From positions 1 through 43,207 of the forward strand of contig CADBFP010000002.1 of the NCBI GenBank assembly GCA_902793995.1: 43,207 nucleotides of DNA, in the 5' to 3' direction. The DNA comes from an uncultured Lachnospiraceae bacterium. GTDB taxonomy: Bacteria; Bacillota; Clostridia; Lachnospirales; Lachnospiraceae. The translations under genes and the position numbers were made by a program. A model generated the notes under the pieces. It was not told where the DNA came from. It did no database searches and worked only from the letters and a program-made list of their open reading frames with translations. Position 1 is the first letter of the stretch; each line of letters starts with the position of its first letter. Of the stretch, positions 31,831 to 41,333 are shown piece after piece.

Positions 31831-32928
31831 ATGCAATTAGGTATCGTAGGCCTTCCCAATGTAGGGAAAAGCACCTTGTTTAACAGTTTGACCCGGGCCG
31901 GAGCGGAGGCCGCCAATTATCCCTTCTGCACCATCGACCCCAATGTGGGGGTGGTGGAGGTGCCGGACGAGCGCCTGGGGCTTTTGGGGGAGTTTTATAA
32001 GAGCAAAAAGATCACCCCTGCGGTGATTGAGTTTGTGGATATTGCCGGTCTGGTAAAGGGCGCCAGCAAAGGCGAAGGGCTGGGCAATCAGTTTCTGGCT
32101 GCCATCCGGGAGGTGGATGCCATCCTCCATGTGGTGCGTTGCTTTGAAGACGGTAATGTAGTGCATGTGGACGGCAGTGTGGATCCGGTGCGGGACATTG
32201 AAACCATCCAGCTGGAACTGATTCTGGCGGACCTGGAAGTGCTGGAGCGGCGGATTGCCAAAACCGGCCGGGCCGCCATGAACGATAAAGCCGCTGCGGC
32301 AGAGGTAAAGATACTAAAGAAACTGCAGGAGGTTTTAAGCGAAGGCAAGCAGGCCAAAAGCTATGAGCCGGCGGATGCGGAAGAAGCGGCCTTCATCCAG
32401 TCTCTGGGGCTGCTCTCCCACAAGCCGGTGATTTATGCCGCCAATGTGGGGGAAGACGACCTGGCGGATGACGGGGCCTCCAACAGCTTCGTGCAGGCCT
32501 TAAAGAGTTTTGCCGCCGGCGAAGGCAGCGAAAGCTTTGTAATCTGCGCCAAGCTGGAGGCGGAACTAAGCGAACTGGAGCCGGAGGAAAGGGTGGAGTT
32601 CCTGGCAGATATGGGTCTGGCAGAGGCCGGCCTGGAGAAGCTGATTGCCGCCAGCTACCGGCTTTTGGGCCTTATGAGCTTCCTCACCGCCGGGGAAAAG
32701 GAAACCCGGGCCTGGACCATCAAACAGGGCACCAAAGCCCCTCAGGCCGCCGGCAAAATCCATACGGACTTCGAACGGGGCTTTATCCGGGCGGAGGTGG
32801 TAAATTACCAGGATCTGCTGGCCGCCGGGTCCTATGCCGCCGCCAAGGAAAAAGGGCAGGTCCGGGTAGAAGGCAAAGAGTATGTGATGCAGGACGGGGA
32901 TGTAGTCCTCTTCCGTTTCAATGTTTAA
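31831..32928 (+). CDS. ychF: Redox-regulated ATPase/GTPase YchF
   Basis: A 365-residue OBG-related P-loop protein that prefers ATP. The P-loop is GLPNVGKST (7-15), followed by the switch/G3 region [19 protein letters not shown]. The G4 position reads NVGE (AANVGED) instead of NKxD, the signature that gives YchF its ATP specificity. The TGS domain is C-terminal ([28 protein letters not shown]...DVVLFRFNV). Homologues associate with ribosomes and oxidative stress control. The length is typical. The start at 31831 follows AAAGGGCG and lies 33 bp after the yfhO-family stop, so co-transcription is possible. Confidence 0.97.
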   Translation: MQLGIVGLPNVGKSTLFNSLTRAGAEAANYPFCTIDPNVGVVEVPDERLGLLGEFYKSKKITPAVIEFVDIAGLVKGASKGEGLGNQFLAAIREVDAILHVVRCFEDGNVVHVDGSVDPVRDIETIQLELILADLEVLERRIAKTGRAAMNDKAAAAEVKILKKLQEVLSEGKQAKSYEPADAEEAAFIQSLGLLSHKPVIYAANVGEDDLADDGASNSFVQALKSFAAGEGSESFVICAKLEAELSELEPEERVEFLADMGLAEAGLEKLIAASYRLLGLMSFLTAGEKETRAWTIKQGTKAPQAAGKIHTDFERGFIRAEVVNYQDLLAAGSYAAAKEKGQVRVEGKEYVMQDGDVVLFRFNV

Positions 32929-32954
32929 ATAACAGCAACAAAAGGAGAACCACC

Positions 32955-33317
32955 ATGGAAAACAAAGATTTTCTAGAGAATGACATCATCGACGACAGCT
33001 ATGAAGACGAGCTGACTCTCACCCTGGAACTGGATGACGGAAGCAGCGTGGATTGCATTGTGCTGGCGATTTTCCCCATGGAAGTCACCCGGGAAGAGGA
33101 AACGGTAGAAAAGCAGTACATTGCTCTGGTGCCCGCCGATCAGGCGGATGAGGAAGAGGGCGATATTTTCCTGTACGAATACAGCGAGGACGAAGACGGC
33201 CAGCCGATTCTGAGCAATATCGAAGATGATGACGAATTTGAGGCGGTATGCGACCGCTTCGACGAAATCTGCGACGAAGAGGACTTTGATGAATTAGTTC
33301 CCACCACGGAGGACTAA
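32955..33317 (+). CDS. DUF1292 family protein (YrzB-like)
   Basis: A 120-residue very acidic soluble protein. It contains LTLTLELDDGSSVDCIVLAIF near the front and QYIALVPADQADEEEGDIFLYEY in the middle, matching DUF1292 proteins of Firmicutes. The function is unknown. The ATG follows AAAGGAG. It is 26 bp downstream of ychF. Its last 24 bases overlap the convergent UvrD-like helicase gene. Confidence 0.9.
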   Translation: MENKDFLENDIIDDSYEDELTLTLELDDGSSVDCIVLAIFPMEVTREEETVEKQYIALVPADQADEEEGDIFLYEYSEDEDGQPILSNIEDDDEFEAVCDRFDEICDEEDFDELVPTTED

Positions 33318-35054
33318 ACCGTCGATTTCCTGCAAAAACCGGGAAGGGCGGCCCTGTCCGCCTTTTTTTCGTGCCCGGCAGCTCATCCAAAGAACCCTTC
33401 TGGCCCGGGTCATGGCCACATATAAAAGTCGCCGCTCCTCTTCTATCTGCTCCTTCTGCAGTCCTCGGCCGCCGGGGATCTCTTCCTCATTCAAAAAGGG
33501 CAGATATACCCGGTCAAACTCCAGGCCCTTGGCGCCGTGCATGGTCATCAAAGCCAGCTTTTCTTTTGGATTATCTCTGAAATCTTCCTTTTCCTGCCGC
33601 TTCAGCAGCGCTTCCCGGGCGCCTTCCCACGCCGCTGCCGTGGCAAATAAAACGCTTTCCTCCTGCAGCCGGTCCAGGAGCTCATAAAAGGGTTCCGGGG
33701 AAATGCCCCTGGCTGCCGCATATTCCTTCAAATAGCGGTCGTAACCGATTTCCCGGCGGATGTATTCCACCGCTGCAAAGGGCATAAGGCTCCCCAGGCG
33801 GTCCAGCTGCCGGAACAACTGCATCAGCTGCGCCGCCATCCGGGGCTTCTCCCAGAGTTTGGAGAGCAGCCCCTGCCGACTGATCCCTTCCTCCCGGAAC
33901 AAATCCCGGCTCAGATACCGCAGCGGCTTATTGCAAACTGTCAAATAGTCATCCCGGCTGCGGCTCCCCCGGCCCAGCCGCAGGTAAGCAAAGAGATCCG
34001 CCGCCACCCAGTGCCTGTGATCCGAAGCGGGGCCTTCATCGCAGGAAAAGGCCAGGCCTGCCCCCGCCAAAGCCGCGGCCACCCGCCGCAAGCTAAAGCG
34101 GGATCGGCATAAAATAGCCGCCGCCTCAGCATTCCCGCCGGCAAGGCCCTGCTTCCTTAATTCTTCCAGCAAGGCTCTCATTTCCTCTCCTTCTTCCGAA
34201 AAGATATGCAATACCGGCCTCGGGCCGGGCATGGCCAGACTCTTCAGTTCTTTCCGGTAGCGCCTGGTATTATGCGCTATGAAGGAGGAAGCGCTGCTCA
34301 GGATTTGCGGGGAACAGCGATAGCAAGCGGAAAGCCTATACAGACGGGCCCCGGGAAAGTCCTTCGGGAAAGCCAGCATCAGCCGGCTGTTCGCCCCCCT
34401 AAAGCCGTAAATGCTTTGATCGTCATCCCCCACGGCCAGGAGGTTTTGCTCCCTTCCGGCCAGCATCTTCAGCAGCTCCAGCTGCAGCGGGGAAGTATCC
34501 TGATATTCATCGATCATGATATAGCGGAATTGTTCCTGCCAATGCTTCAAAAGATCAGGCTGCCGCCGAAAGAGATCCCGGCTCTTTTCCAATATATCCT
34601 CAAAATCCAGCATGCCTTCCCGCTCCTTCCGCCTCCGGTAGGCCTCCTGCAGACGGTTTTGCTCCTCCTCGGAAAGGACGGCGGCCTGATCCGCTTCAAA
34701 CAGTTCCATCAAAAGCTCCCGCATCCATTGCTGCCTAAGAGTTTCCGGCAAGACGGAAAAAGCTGTCTCCGGGCAGCTGATTTTTAAAATGCGGTAAAAA
34801 ATGGCATGAATGGTTCCGAAACGGACCGGGGCAGGGGTGGCCGTCTGCTCCCGGAAACGGTCTTCGATTTCCCGGGACGCGGCCCGGGTAAAACTGATAA
34901 CAAGAATCTGGGTGGGTGGTATGTGATAATGGGTCAGGAGCGCCAGAATGCGTCCTGCGATGACCGTTGTTTTGCCGGAACCGGGGCCGGCCAGCACCAG
35001 GGCCGGCCCCTCTTTGTGCAGGATCACCTCCTGCTGTTCCGTGTTGTATTGCAT
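33294..35054 (-). CDS. UvrD/Rep-like superfamily 1 helicase, short form
   Basis: A 586-residue 3'-5' DNA helicase of the UvrD/PcrA/Rep group. Visible motifs are Walker A AGPGSGKTT (22-30), motif Ia ISFTRAA, Walker B MIDEYQDTSPLQLELL, motif III VGDDDQSIYGFRGA, motif IV-like ACYRC, motif V TMHGAKGLEFDRVY and motif VI EERRLLYVAMTRAR. It is about 130-150 residues shorter than PcrA (about 720), lacking much of the C-terminal extension, and is probably an accessory paralogue rather than the main PcrA. Upstream of the ATG (35054) there is no normal ribosome site; heptameric repeats occupy the gap to gltX. It overlaps the DUF1292 gene tail to tail by 24 bases. Confidence 0.93.
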   Translation of the reverse strand: MQYNTEQQEVILHKEGPALVLAGPGSGKTTVIAGRILALLTHYHIPPTQILVISFTRAASREIEDRFREQTATPAPVRFGTIHAIFYRILKISCPETAFSVLPETLRQQWMRELLMELFEADQAAVLSEEEQNRLQEAYRRRKEREGMLDFEDILEKSRDLFRRQPDLLKHWQEQFRYIMIDEYQDTSPLQLELLKMLAGREQNLLAVGDDDQSIYGFRGANSRLMLAFPKDFPGARLYRLSACYRCSPQILSSASSFIAHNTRRYRKELKSLAMPGPRPVLHIFSEEGEEMRALLEELRKQGLAGGNAEAAAILCRSRFSLRRVAAALAGAGLAFSCDEGPASDHRHWVAADLFAYLRLGRGSRSRDDYLTVCNKPLRYLSRDLFREEGISRQGLLSKLWEKPRMAAQLMQLFRQLDRLGSLMPFAAVEYIRREIGYDRYLKEYAAARGISPEPFYELLDRLQEESVLFATAAAWEGAREALLKRQEKEDFRDNPKEKLALMTMHGAKGLEFDRVYLPFLNEEEIPGGRGLQKEQIEEERRLLYVAMTRARRVLWMSCRARKKGGQGRPSRFLQEIDGLVLRGGN

Positions 35055-35067
35055 ACAAATAAACTAC

Positions 35068-35116
35068 CTACTGCCTACTGCCTACTGCCTAATGCTTATT
35101 GCTTATTGCCTATTGC
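35068..35116. repeat. Heptameric tandem repeat at the gltX 3' end
   Basis: Seven 7-base units in plus-strand sense: CTACTGC three times, then CTAATGC, TTATTGC twice and CTATTGC. The array fills the gltX/UvrD-like gap and runs into gltX, so the last residues of GltX (GNRQ and stop) are encoded by repeat units. Confidence 0.9.
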
Positions 35117-36575
35117 CTAACAGCTCTATCCCCTTCCGAATCCTTGCCAGGCTCTCCTCTTTTCCCAGGATCTCCATAATCTCATAGGCGCCGCCGGGGG
35201 TATTCGCCAGGCCGGAAACGGCAATCCGCAGGGGCCAGAGCACCTGGCCGGTCTTCCGGCCGGTCTCCTCGATATAAGCCCCCAGGAAGCTCTTTAAGCC
35301 CTCCAGGGAATAATCATCCCACTGCTCCAGCCGGGGCAGCAGGTCCTGCAGAATCGCCAGGGACAGCACCTCATCCGTCTTCATCTTCTTATGGGTATAG
35401 ATTTCCGTGTCATATTCCGGCAATTCCTCAAAGAAGCGGATGGGCTCGCAGATATCCGGGAAGACCTCGATGCGGGTCTGCATCAGATCCGCGATCTTCT
35501 TGTAATCCAGCGGCTTGCGGATGACCTTTTCCACCTCCGGCAGGGCCCTCTCATAGTATTTTTCCGCCGGCATCGCCTTGATATACTCGCTGTTGAGCCA
35601 GCGGAGCTTGGTCATATCAAAGACCGCCGGAGACTTATTGATTTTATGGTAATCAAACTTCTTCACCAGTTCTGCCAGGGTAAAAATCTCGTCATTGTCC
35701 TCCGGGCTCCAGCCCAAAAGGGCCACATAATTCACAATGGCCTCATCCACAAAGCCCTGCTCCACCAGATCCTCATAAGAAGAATGGCCGCTGCGTTTGC
35801 TCAGCTTTTTCTTGTGCTCATCCGTAATCAAAGGACAATGCACATAGACCGGCTCCTCCCAGCCAAAGGCCTGGTACAGGCGGGTGTATTTGGGAGCAGA
35901 GCTTAAATACTCATTTCCCCGGACCACATGAGAGATCCCCATCAGATGGTCGTCCACCACATTGGCAAAGTTGTAGGTGGGGAAACCGTCGGATTTCAGG
36001 AGAATCATATCATCCAGCTCCGCATTGGGCACAGTTATATCCCCGTAAAGCACATCCGTAAAGGTGGTGGTGCCTTCGTTGGGGGTGTTCTGCCGCACCA
36101 CAAAGGGCATGCCCGCCGCCAGATTGGCTTCAATCTCCTCCTTGGACAAATGCAGGCAGTGCTTGTCGTATATGGTAATCTCCTTGGTTTCTCCCTCGGA
36201 TTCCATGGTCTGCTTTAAGCTCTCCAGCCGCTCTTTGGTGCAGAAGCAATAATAGGCTTCCCCTTTGTCAATCAGTTTTTTGGCATATTCCATATAAATG
36301 CCGGCGCTGACCCGCTCGCTCTGCACATAGGGGCCCACGCCTCCGTCCTTGTCCGGGCCTTCATCCGGAATCAGACCGGTTTTTTCCAGGGTGCGGTTGA
36401 TAATGCCTACGGCCCCTTCCACCTGGCGTTCCTGGTCCGTATCCTCAATCCGGAGCAGAAAGTCGCCGTCTTCATGTTTGGCGATCAAATAAGCATATAA
36501 AGCCGTGCGCAAATTGCCCACATGCATACGGCCTGTGGGGCTGGGGGCATATCGGGTTCGGATTCTCTCAAGCAT
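35103..36575 (-). CDS. gltX: Glutamyl-tRNA synthetase
   Basis: A 490-residue class I aminoacyl-tRNA synthetase. The HIGH-type motif is [11 protein letters not shown] (11-21) and the KMSKS-type motif is KLSKR (257-261). C110-x-C112 with C140-x-H142 looks like the zinc site between catalytic halves. The length matches bacterial GluRS, and the C-terminal domain is the anticodon-binding part. In Firmicutes it usually charges both tRNA-Glu and tRNA-Gln, with GatCAB correcting the latter. The start at 36575 is supported by GGAAGGGG upstream and a promoter at 36618-36646. Confidence 0.97.
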   Translation of the reverse strand: MLERIRTRYAPSPTGRMHVGNLRTALYAYLIAKHEDGDFLLRIEDTDQERQVEGAVGIINRTLEKTGLIPDEGPDKDGGVGPYVQSERVSAGIYMEYAKKLIDKGEAYYCFCTKERLESLKQTMESEGETKEITIYDKHCLHLSKEEIEANLAAGMPFVVRQNTPNEGTTTFTDVLYGDITVPNAELDDMILLKSDGFPTYNFANVVDDHLMGISHVVRGNEYLSSAPKYTRLYQAFGWEEPVYVHCPLITDEHKKKLSKRSGHSSYEDLVEQGFVDEAIVNYVALLGWSPEDNDEIFTLAELVKKFDYHKINKSPAVFDMTKLRWLNSEYIKAMPAEKYYERALPEVEKVIRKPLDYKKIADLMQTRIEVFPDICEPIRFFEELPEYDTEIYTHKKMKTDEVLSLAILQDLLPRLEQWDDYSLEGLKSFLGAYIEETGRKTGQVLWPLRIAVSGLANTPGGAYEIMEILGKEESLARIRKGIELLGNRQ

Positions 36576-36617
36576 AATCAGGATTCCCCTTCCGTTAAGT
36601 TTTGCGAATATGGAGAC

Positions 36618-36646
36618 ATTTTAGAACATTCCTCAGGAAAAAACAA
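36618..36646 (-). promoter_or_regulatory. Candidate gltX promoter
   Basis: Minus-strand TTGTTT (36641-36646), a 17-base spacer and TAAAAT (36618-36623). No T-box leader structure was seen in the short leader. Confidence 0.6.
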
Positions 36647-36728
36647 TCATTTTATGATTTCATAATCCTTAAAGCGCTCATCTGAATCCTGCTTCCCATC
36701 AGCCACGAGGTCTTTCCTCTATGTTTGC

Positions 36729-37316
36729 TTATACTCTTCCTCTTGCTTTTTTATCATCATATTTGCCTTTAATCGCAAGTCCTATTGTTCCGTCGGAAAT
36801 TAAGGCCGTGACATACCCTGCGAAACTAAAGTCAAATCCAATTTTAGACATATTCATAAAGGCAAGCACGAATTTGACAATGTCAATCGCTAACAGAGTA
36901 TAAAAGATTGCCCATGTCTTTTTCTCCCCCAAATCTTTGCCAAATGCCAGCATCAGAAGAGTAATGATCTTGCCCGCATTTAATACGCTGATTAGATACA
37001 TTAATGTGGTTGGTTTATAAAAGAATAAATCAATAAATATCGTCAAAATACATACAATAACATTCAGAATCAGGAATAGTTTGTAGTATTTTGCCGCTTG
37101 CTTACTATAATCTTTAACCAAATATAAGACACCAATCACCAGCATAGCCAAAATAACAGCCATTAAGACTACATTGCTTAGATTGGAAAATCTTTCCATA
37201 CCGGTGGTTGAATCGGTAAATCCAATCAGGAATTTTACAGTTGCACCGATTGTGCCGAATATCATTAAGCACATTAAAAGAAGATGCGAAATCGTTAAAG
37301 TGTTTAGCTTTTTCAT
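36729..37316 (-). CDS. AT-rich orphan membrane protein
   Basis: A 195-residue hydrophobic protein with five or six transmembrane helices and short loops, with a charged C-terminus (KGKYDDKKARGRV). I chose the ATG at 37316 (MKKLNTLTISH), which follows GGGGG at suitable spacing. I do not recognise the family. The gene is much richer in A/T and uses codons such as ATA, TTA and AAA unlike its GC-rich neighbours, suggesting recent acquisition. It is not clearly in an operon. Function unknown. Confidence 0.75.
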   Translation of the reverse strand: MKKLNTLTISHLLLMCLMIFGTIGATVKFLIGFTDSTTGMERFSNLSNVVLMAVILAMLVIGVLYLVKDYSKQAAKYYKLFLILNVIVCILTIFIDLFFYKPTTLMYLISVLNAGKIITLLMLAFGKDLGEKKTWAIFYTLLAIDIVKFVLAFMNMSKIGFDFSFAGYVTALISDGTIGLAIKGKYDDKKARGRV

Positions 37317-37619
37317 TTTGAACCCCCTAAACAATAAAAATTTTCAGTATCCTCAAATCTGTCGAATACATGCATAAGCGTCTCAAAACCCCTATGTAAA
37401 AACACAGTACTGTATGACGGGTCCCTTGTCAAGACCGCATCAGCGAATAAGATCAAAAAACAGGCGGTAAATCGGCGTCTACGGTCAGCGGCCATTGCGG
37501 CCGAACTACTCTAAACACAAGAAATAAGAAATCATAAAAAAACAGTTTACAAAATAAAAAAAAAGGGGTATTATGGTTAAAAATATCTGTCTCATCACAG
37601 AAGCAAGAGGAGGTTTCCT
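37317..37619. other. 303-base AT-rich intergenic region
   Basis: This gap separates the divergent orphan membrane gene and the channel gene. I see no gene. The right end holds the promoter described separately (37546-37574) and an AGAGGAGG ribosome site just before 37620. The left part is AT-rich like the orphan gene and has no confident promoter. A short GGCC-rich stretch (about 37485-37503) marks the return to chromosomal composition. Confidence 0.6.
37546..37574 (+). promoter_or_regulatory. Promoter of the mechanosensitive channel gene
   Basis: TTTACA (37546-37551), a 17-base A-rich spacer and TATTAT (37569-37574). The A-tract spacer may bend the DNA. Confidence 0.8.
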
Positions 37620-38813
37620 ATGTTCGAAAGAATCGGTCAAGAACTCAGCAAATTCTTTGCAACCGGCATAGGCGCAATTGTACACGCCTTACTGCTGCTG
37701 ATTTTGGCATTCATTGCCGCAGCGCTGGCAAAGATGCTGGTCACCAAGCTGCTGAATGTACCGAAGGTCAAAAACGCCGTCAGCAAAGTTGACACGGCTG
37801 ACAATCCCGGCGGCACTGCCAGCTTCATTGGCAAGCTGGTCTATTTCATCGTGTTTGTTCTGTTTGTGCCCGGCATCTTAAATGCCCTGCATGCGGACAA
37901 CATTGCCTCTCCCATCCTGAATCTGGTTAATAAAGTATGGGGCTTCCTGCCCAACATTATTGCCGCCATTATCGTGCTGGTGGTGGGCTTCTTTGTGGCC
38001 CGTCTGGTGCGTCAGCTGCTGATCCCTATTTTCCAGCGGATTAAAGTGGACAAGCTGCAGGAAAAAGCCGGTGTTCAGGTTCCGGATTCCGCCAAGCTTT
38101 CCAACACCCTGGCTTACATCGTATATGCCCTGATCGTGATCCCCGTTGTGATCGTGGCCCTGAAGGTTCTGCAGATTGAAGCCATTTCCGAACCGGCGGT
38201 GGGCATGCTGAATAAGATTTTTGCTGCCATCCCTCAGATTATCGTAGCCCTTCTGGTAATTGGCCTGGGTTATGTGATTGCCCGTTTCGGCGGCCAGATC
38301 GTGGAAAACCTGATTGCCTCCACCGGCGTGGACTCCAAACTGCGCACGGCCATGGGCAATGCGGACAGCAAGTTCACCCTGTCCAAGATTGTTCGCATCG
38401 TACTGCAAGCCCTGATTATCATCTTCTTCGTCGTGGAAGGCGTGAATATGCTGGGCTTCTCCGTACTCAAGGATATCGGCTCCAACATCATCAAGTACCT
38501 GCCTAACGTCCTGGCTGCCAGCATTATCTTCGTCCTGGCCGTGGTTCTGGCCCGCCTGGCGGAAAATGCTCTGCAGAAGACCAATCTGCGCAGCTACACC
38601 GTGCTGGTGAAGGGTCTGATCTTTGCCGCTGCCGGCTTTATGGTACTGACCCAGCTGGGCATCGCTTCCAACATCGTCACCTACGCTTTCATCGGCGTTC
38701 TGGCAGCTCTGGGCATCGCCTTTGCCGTTGCTTTCGGGATCGGCGGCCGCGACTTCGCCAAGAAGACCCTGGAAAAGGTGTCCGAGAAGATGGAAGAAAA
38801 AGTCGAGAAATAA
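37620..38813 (+). CDS. Mechanosensitive ion channel family protein (TM-helix repeat type)
   Basis: A 397-residue membrane protein with repeated, similar transmembrane units: LLLILAFIAAALAKML, IAAIIVLVVGFFVARLVRQLL, IIVALLVIGLGYVIARFGGQI and VLAASIIFVLAVVLARLAENAL. Each ends in an (A/V)AR(L/F) type turn, the hallmark of the conserved-TM-helix (CmpX-like) mechanosensitive channel family. The last segment, ALGIAFAVAFGIGGRDFAKKTLEK, resembles the pore-lining helix of MscS-like proteins. A large cytoplasmic MscS beta domain is missing. It probably protects against osmotic downshift or responds to envelope stress. The ATG follows AGAGGAGG. It is monocistronic with a strong promoter and terminator. 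Confidence 0.88.
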   Translation: MFERIGQELSKFFATGIGAIVHALLLLILAFIAAALAKMLVTKLLNVPKVKNAVSKVDTADNPGGTASFIGKLVYFIVFVLFVPGILNALHADNIASPILNLVNKVWGFLPNIIAAIIVLVVGFFVARLVRQLLIPIFQRIKVDKLQEKAGVQVPDSAKLSNTLAYIVYALIVIPVVIVALKVLQIEAISEPAVGMLNKIFAAIPQIIVALLVIGLGYVIARFGGQIVENLIASTGVDSKLRTAMGNADSKFTLSKIVRIVLQALIIIFFVVEGVNMLGFSVLKDIGSNIIKYLPNVLAASIIFVLAVVLARLAENALQKTNLRSYTVLVKGLIFAAAGFMVLTQLGIASNIVTYAFIGVLAALGIAFAVAFGIGGRDFAKKTLEKVSEKMEEKVEK

Positions 38814-38840
38814 TCCACAAGTTTTACCCTCTTTTCTTAG

Positions 38841-38866
38841 GGGCGGCTTCGGCCGCCCTGTTTTAT
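38841..38866 (+). terminator. Terminator of the channel gene
   Basis: GGGCGGC (38841-38847), a UUCG tetraloop and GCCGCCC (38852-38858), followed by TGTTTTATT. A stable tetraloop hairpin. Confidence 0.92.
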
Positions 38867-38867
38867 T

Positions 38868-38898
38868 CTACTCCCTACTCCCTACTCCCCCCCTACTC
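38868..38898. repeat. Heptameric tandem repeat (CTACTCC)
   Basis: Four CTACTCC units at 38868-38874, 38875-38881, 38882-38888 and 38892-38898, interrupted once by CCC. They lie immediately upstream of the P-type ATPase promoter. Confidence 0.85.
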
Positions 38899-38902
38899 CC
38901 TC

Positions 38903-38932
38903 TTGCCTAACCCTGCCTCCTCATGCTATACT
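38903..38932 (+). promoter_or_regulatory. Promoter of the P-type ATPase gene
   Basis: TTGCCT (38903-38908), an 18-base spacer ending in TGC (extended -10) and TATACT (38927-38932). The layout, from TCTTGCCT to TGCTAT, closely resembles the MATE promoter at 12773-12802. Confidence 0.8.
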
Positions 38933-38966
38933 GATGCCAATATCAGAGTAGCGGAAAGGCGGGATT

Positions 38967-41270
38967 ATGGCGCAAAAAGGATTAACATCTTCGGAAGTTC
39001 GGCAGCTCACAGAAGACGGCAAAATCAATCGGGTGCCGGATAAAGCCAGCCGTTCGGTTCCTTCCATTTTCTTTCATCAGATATTCACCTATTTCAATGC
39101 CATATTTGCTTTTCTGGCCATCCTCCTGATCATTACCGGCTCCTTCCGCAGTCTCACCTTTTTGCCGGTGGTCATCGCCAATACCTTGATAGGCATTTTC
39201 CAGCAGCTGCGTTCCAAAAAAGTTCTGGACGAACTGGCGCTTCTGGATATGTCGGAATATACGGCTTTCCGGGACGGCGCCGAGGTAAAAGTGGCGGCGG
39301 ACAAGCTGGTGCTGGGGGATGTGATCAAGCTGGCCATCGGTCAGCAAATCCCGGCGGATGCGGTGGTTTTGGAGGGGGAAGCCGGGGTCAATGAGTCCCT
39401 GCTCACCGGAGAATCCGATGAAGTGGAAAAGAAGCCCGGCAGCGAATTGAAATCCGGCAGCTTTCTCACCGCCGGCAGCATCATAGCCCGTCTTACCCAT
39501 GTGGGGGCGGAGTCCTATGCGGCCCAACTCACCGCCCGGGCCAAGGAAGTAAAAGACAAAAAGTCCGAAATGATTCGGGATATCGAAGCTATTATTAAAA
39601 CCGCCGGCATTCTCATCATTCCCATCGGCGGTATTTTGCTGTACCAATCCATGGCGGTTAACGGCAATAGCTTTAATGATTCCGTGGTTTCCATGGTGGG
39701 CGCCGTCATCGGCATGATTCCCGAAGGGATGTATCTTCTTTTAACCATGGCCCTGGCCCTTTCCGCCATGCGGCTGGCTAAAAGCAAGGTACTGCTCCAC
39801 GATATGCGCAGCATTGAAACCCTGGCCCGGGTGGATGTACTCTGCCTGGATAAGACCGGCACCATTACCAGCGAAGATATGAATGTAAGCGAACTCTTCC
39901 CGCCTTATGATATTACCGTGGGATATTCGGAGGAAGCCAGGAATCTTCTGGCCTCTTACATCCACACCATGCCGGATTCCAATATCACCATGGAAGCACT
40001 GCGGGCCTATCTGCCGGAGGGAATGCCCCTGGAAGATGCGAAAATCACGCCCTTTAATTCCAAAAACAAATACTCCCGTATTGAGTCTCCCCGGGGCGTG
40101 TTCCGTTTGGGGGCGCCGGAGTATATCCTGCCTCCCAGGGAATATGAGGAAAACCGCCCCCTGATCGAGGCCCGGGCCGAAGAAGGCAAGCGGGTGCTGG
40201 TTTTTGCGGAAGATGAAGGAGAAAAGACCAATGCCATCCTCTTTGTTGCCCTGCACAATGCCATCCGGGAGAATGCGGTGGAGACCTTTAAGGGCTTTGC
40301 AGACCAGGGCGTGGTTGTTAAGGTTATTTCCGGCGATAATCCCCTTACCGTGTCCCGGGTAGCGGCTCAGGCGCAGATTGCCGGGGCGGAGAATTATGTG
40401 GACGCCACCACGCTGGATACGCCGGAGAAGATCAAGGAAGCTGCCTTAAACTGCACCGTGTTCGGCCGTGTGGGGCCGGAGCAGAAGAAGGATCTGGTGC
40501 TGGCCATGAAAGAAAAGGGCCTGAAGGTTGCCATGTCCGGAGACGGGGTCAATGATATCCTGGCCATGAAGGAAGCGGACTGCTCCGTGGCTATGGGAGG
40601 CGGATCCGATGCCGCCCGCCAGGCGGCTCAGGTGGTGCTTTTGGATTCGGATTTCTCCCATATGCGGGAAATTGTAGGAGAAGGCCGCCGGGACATCAAC
40701 AATATCACCCGCTCCGCCACCTTATTCCTGTATAAGAATATGTTCTCCCTGCTGATGGCTCTCTTTTCCATCCTGCTGGCTTTGACTTATCCGCTCAGGC
40801 CCGCCCAGGTTTCCTTGGTTTCCGCTTTTAATATAGGCATTCCCGCTTTTCTGCTGGCCCTGGAGCCCAATGAAAAGAAGCAGCAGGGCCGTTTTATCCG
40901 GAACACGCTGATTCGTTCCATCCCTGCTGCTCTCACCTCGTTTTTGGCGATAGCCCTCTTCGTGCGGCTGGCCCCGGACTGGGGCATTCCGGAAGGGGAA
41001 ATCGGCACCGCCTGCACCTATCTGCTTTCCCTGGTGGGCTTTTTGATTCTGCTGCACATTTCCCGGCCTTTAAACAAATACCGCCTGGGAGTCATTGCCC
41101 TTTCCTTTTTGGGATTTGTGGTGTGCGCCATGCAGTTCAATGAGCTCTTTGAAATGCTTCGGGTCACCGGCCATACCGCCCTCATTTGCCTGGCCTTTGC
41201 CGGGGCAGAGGTTTTGATCATGATGGGTCTGACGGCTGTTCTGGAAAGAATGGGAAAACAAAAGAAGTAA
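38967..41270 (+). CDS. Cation-transporting P-type ATPase (CtpE-like)
   Basis: A 767-residue P-type ATPase. The actuator loop has LTGESDEVEKK, the phosphorylation site is D295 in DKTGTIT, and the hinge has MSGDGVNDILAMKEAD. Transmembrane helix 4 carries GMIPEGMYLL, resembling the PEGL-type motif of Ca2+/Mg2+-class pumps rather than the CPx motif of heavy-metal pumps. The nucleotide-binding domain is short and the C-terminal half ends with about six helices. This pattern fits CtpE-like bacterial pumps, some implicated in calcium transport. The ion cannot be fixed from sequence. The ATG is preceded by GGAAAGGCGGG. It is a single-gene unit with its own promoter. Confidence 0.9.
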   Translation: MAQKGLTSSEVRQLTEDGKINRVPDKASRSVPSIFFHQIFTYFNAIFAFLAILLIITGSFRSLTFLPVVIANTLIGIFQQLRSKKVLDELALLDMSEYTAFRDGAEVKVAADKLVLGDVIKLAIGQQIPADAVVLEGEAGVNESLLTGESDEVEKKPGSELKSGSFLTAGSIIARLTHVGAESYAAQLTARAKEVKDKKSEMIRDIEAIIKTAGILIIPIGGILLYQSMAVNGNSFNDSVVSMVGAVIGMIPEGMYLLLTMALALSAMRLAKSKVLLHDMRSIETLARVDVLCLDKTGTITSEDMNVSELFPPYDITVGYSEEARNLLASYIHTMPDSNITMEALRAYLPEGMPLEDAKITPFNSKNKYSRIESPRGVFRLGAPEYILPPREYEENRPLIEARAEEGKRVLVFAEDEGEKTNAILFVALHNAIRENAVETFKGFADQGVVVKVISGDNPLTVSRVAAQAQIAGAENYVDATTLDTPEKIKEAALNCTVFGRVGPEQKKDLVLAMKEKGLKVAMSGDGVNDILAMKEADCSVAMGGGSDAARQAAQVVLLDSDFSHMREIVGEGRRDINNITRSATLFLYKNMFSLLMALFSILLALTYPLRPAQVSLVSAFNIGIPAFLLALEPNEKKQQGRFIRNTLIRSIPAALTSFLAIALFVRLAPDWGIPEGEIGTACTYLLSLVGFLILLHISRPLNKYRLGVIALSFLGFVVCAMQFNELFEMLRVTGHTALICLAFAGAEVLIMMGLTAVLERMGKQKK

Positions 41271-41271
41271 C

Positions 41272-41301
41272 AAAAAACCGCCGGCCATGGGAGCCGGCGG
41301 T
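41272..41301 (-). terminator. Terminator of obgE
   Basis: A 9-base perfect stem, ACCGCCGGC (41277-41285) with GCCGGCGGT (41293-41301), is followed on the minus strand by TTTTTTG. It may also partly stop the convergent ATPase transcript, but there is no T-run in that direction. Confidence 0.85.
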
Positions 41302-41333
41302 CACTTTAGGGTGGCATCATTATGCAAAAAACA

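Noticed and set aside
35068-35116. Possible CRISPR or origin iterons
   Set aside because: The 7-base units have no spacers. No replication gene, DnaA-box cluster or cas gene is nearby.
36576-36728. T-box riboswitch before gltX
   Set aside because: The leader is too short and no specifier/antiterminator stem with the conserved TGGNACC segment was found.
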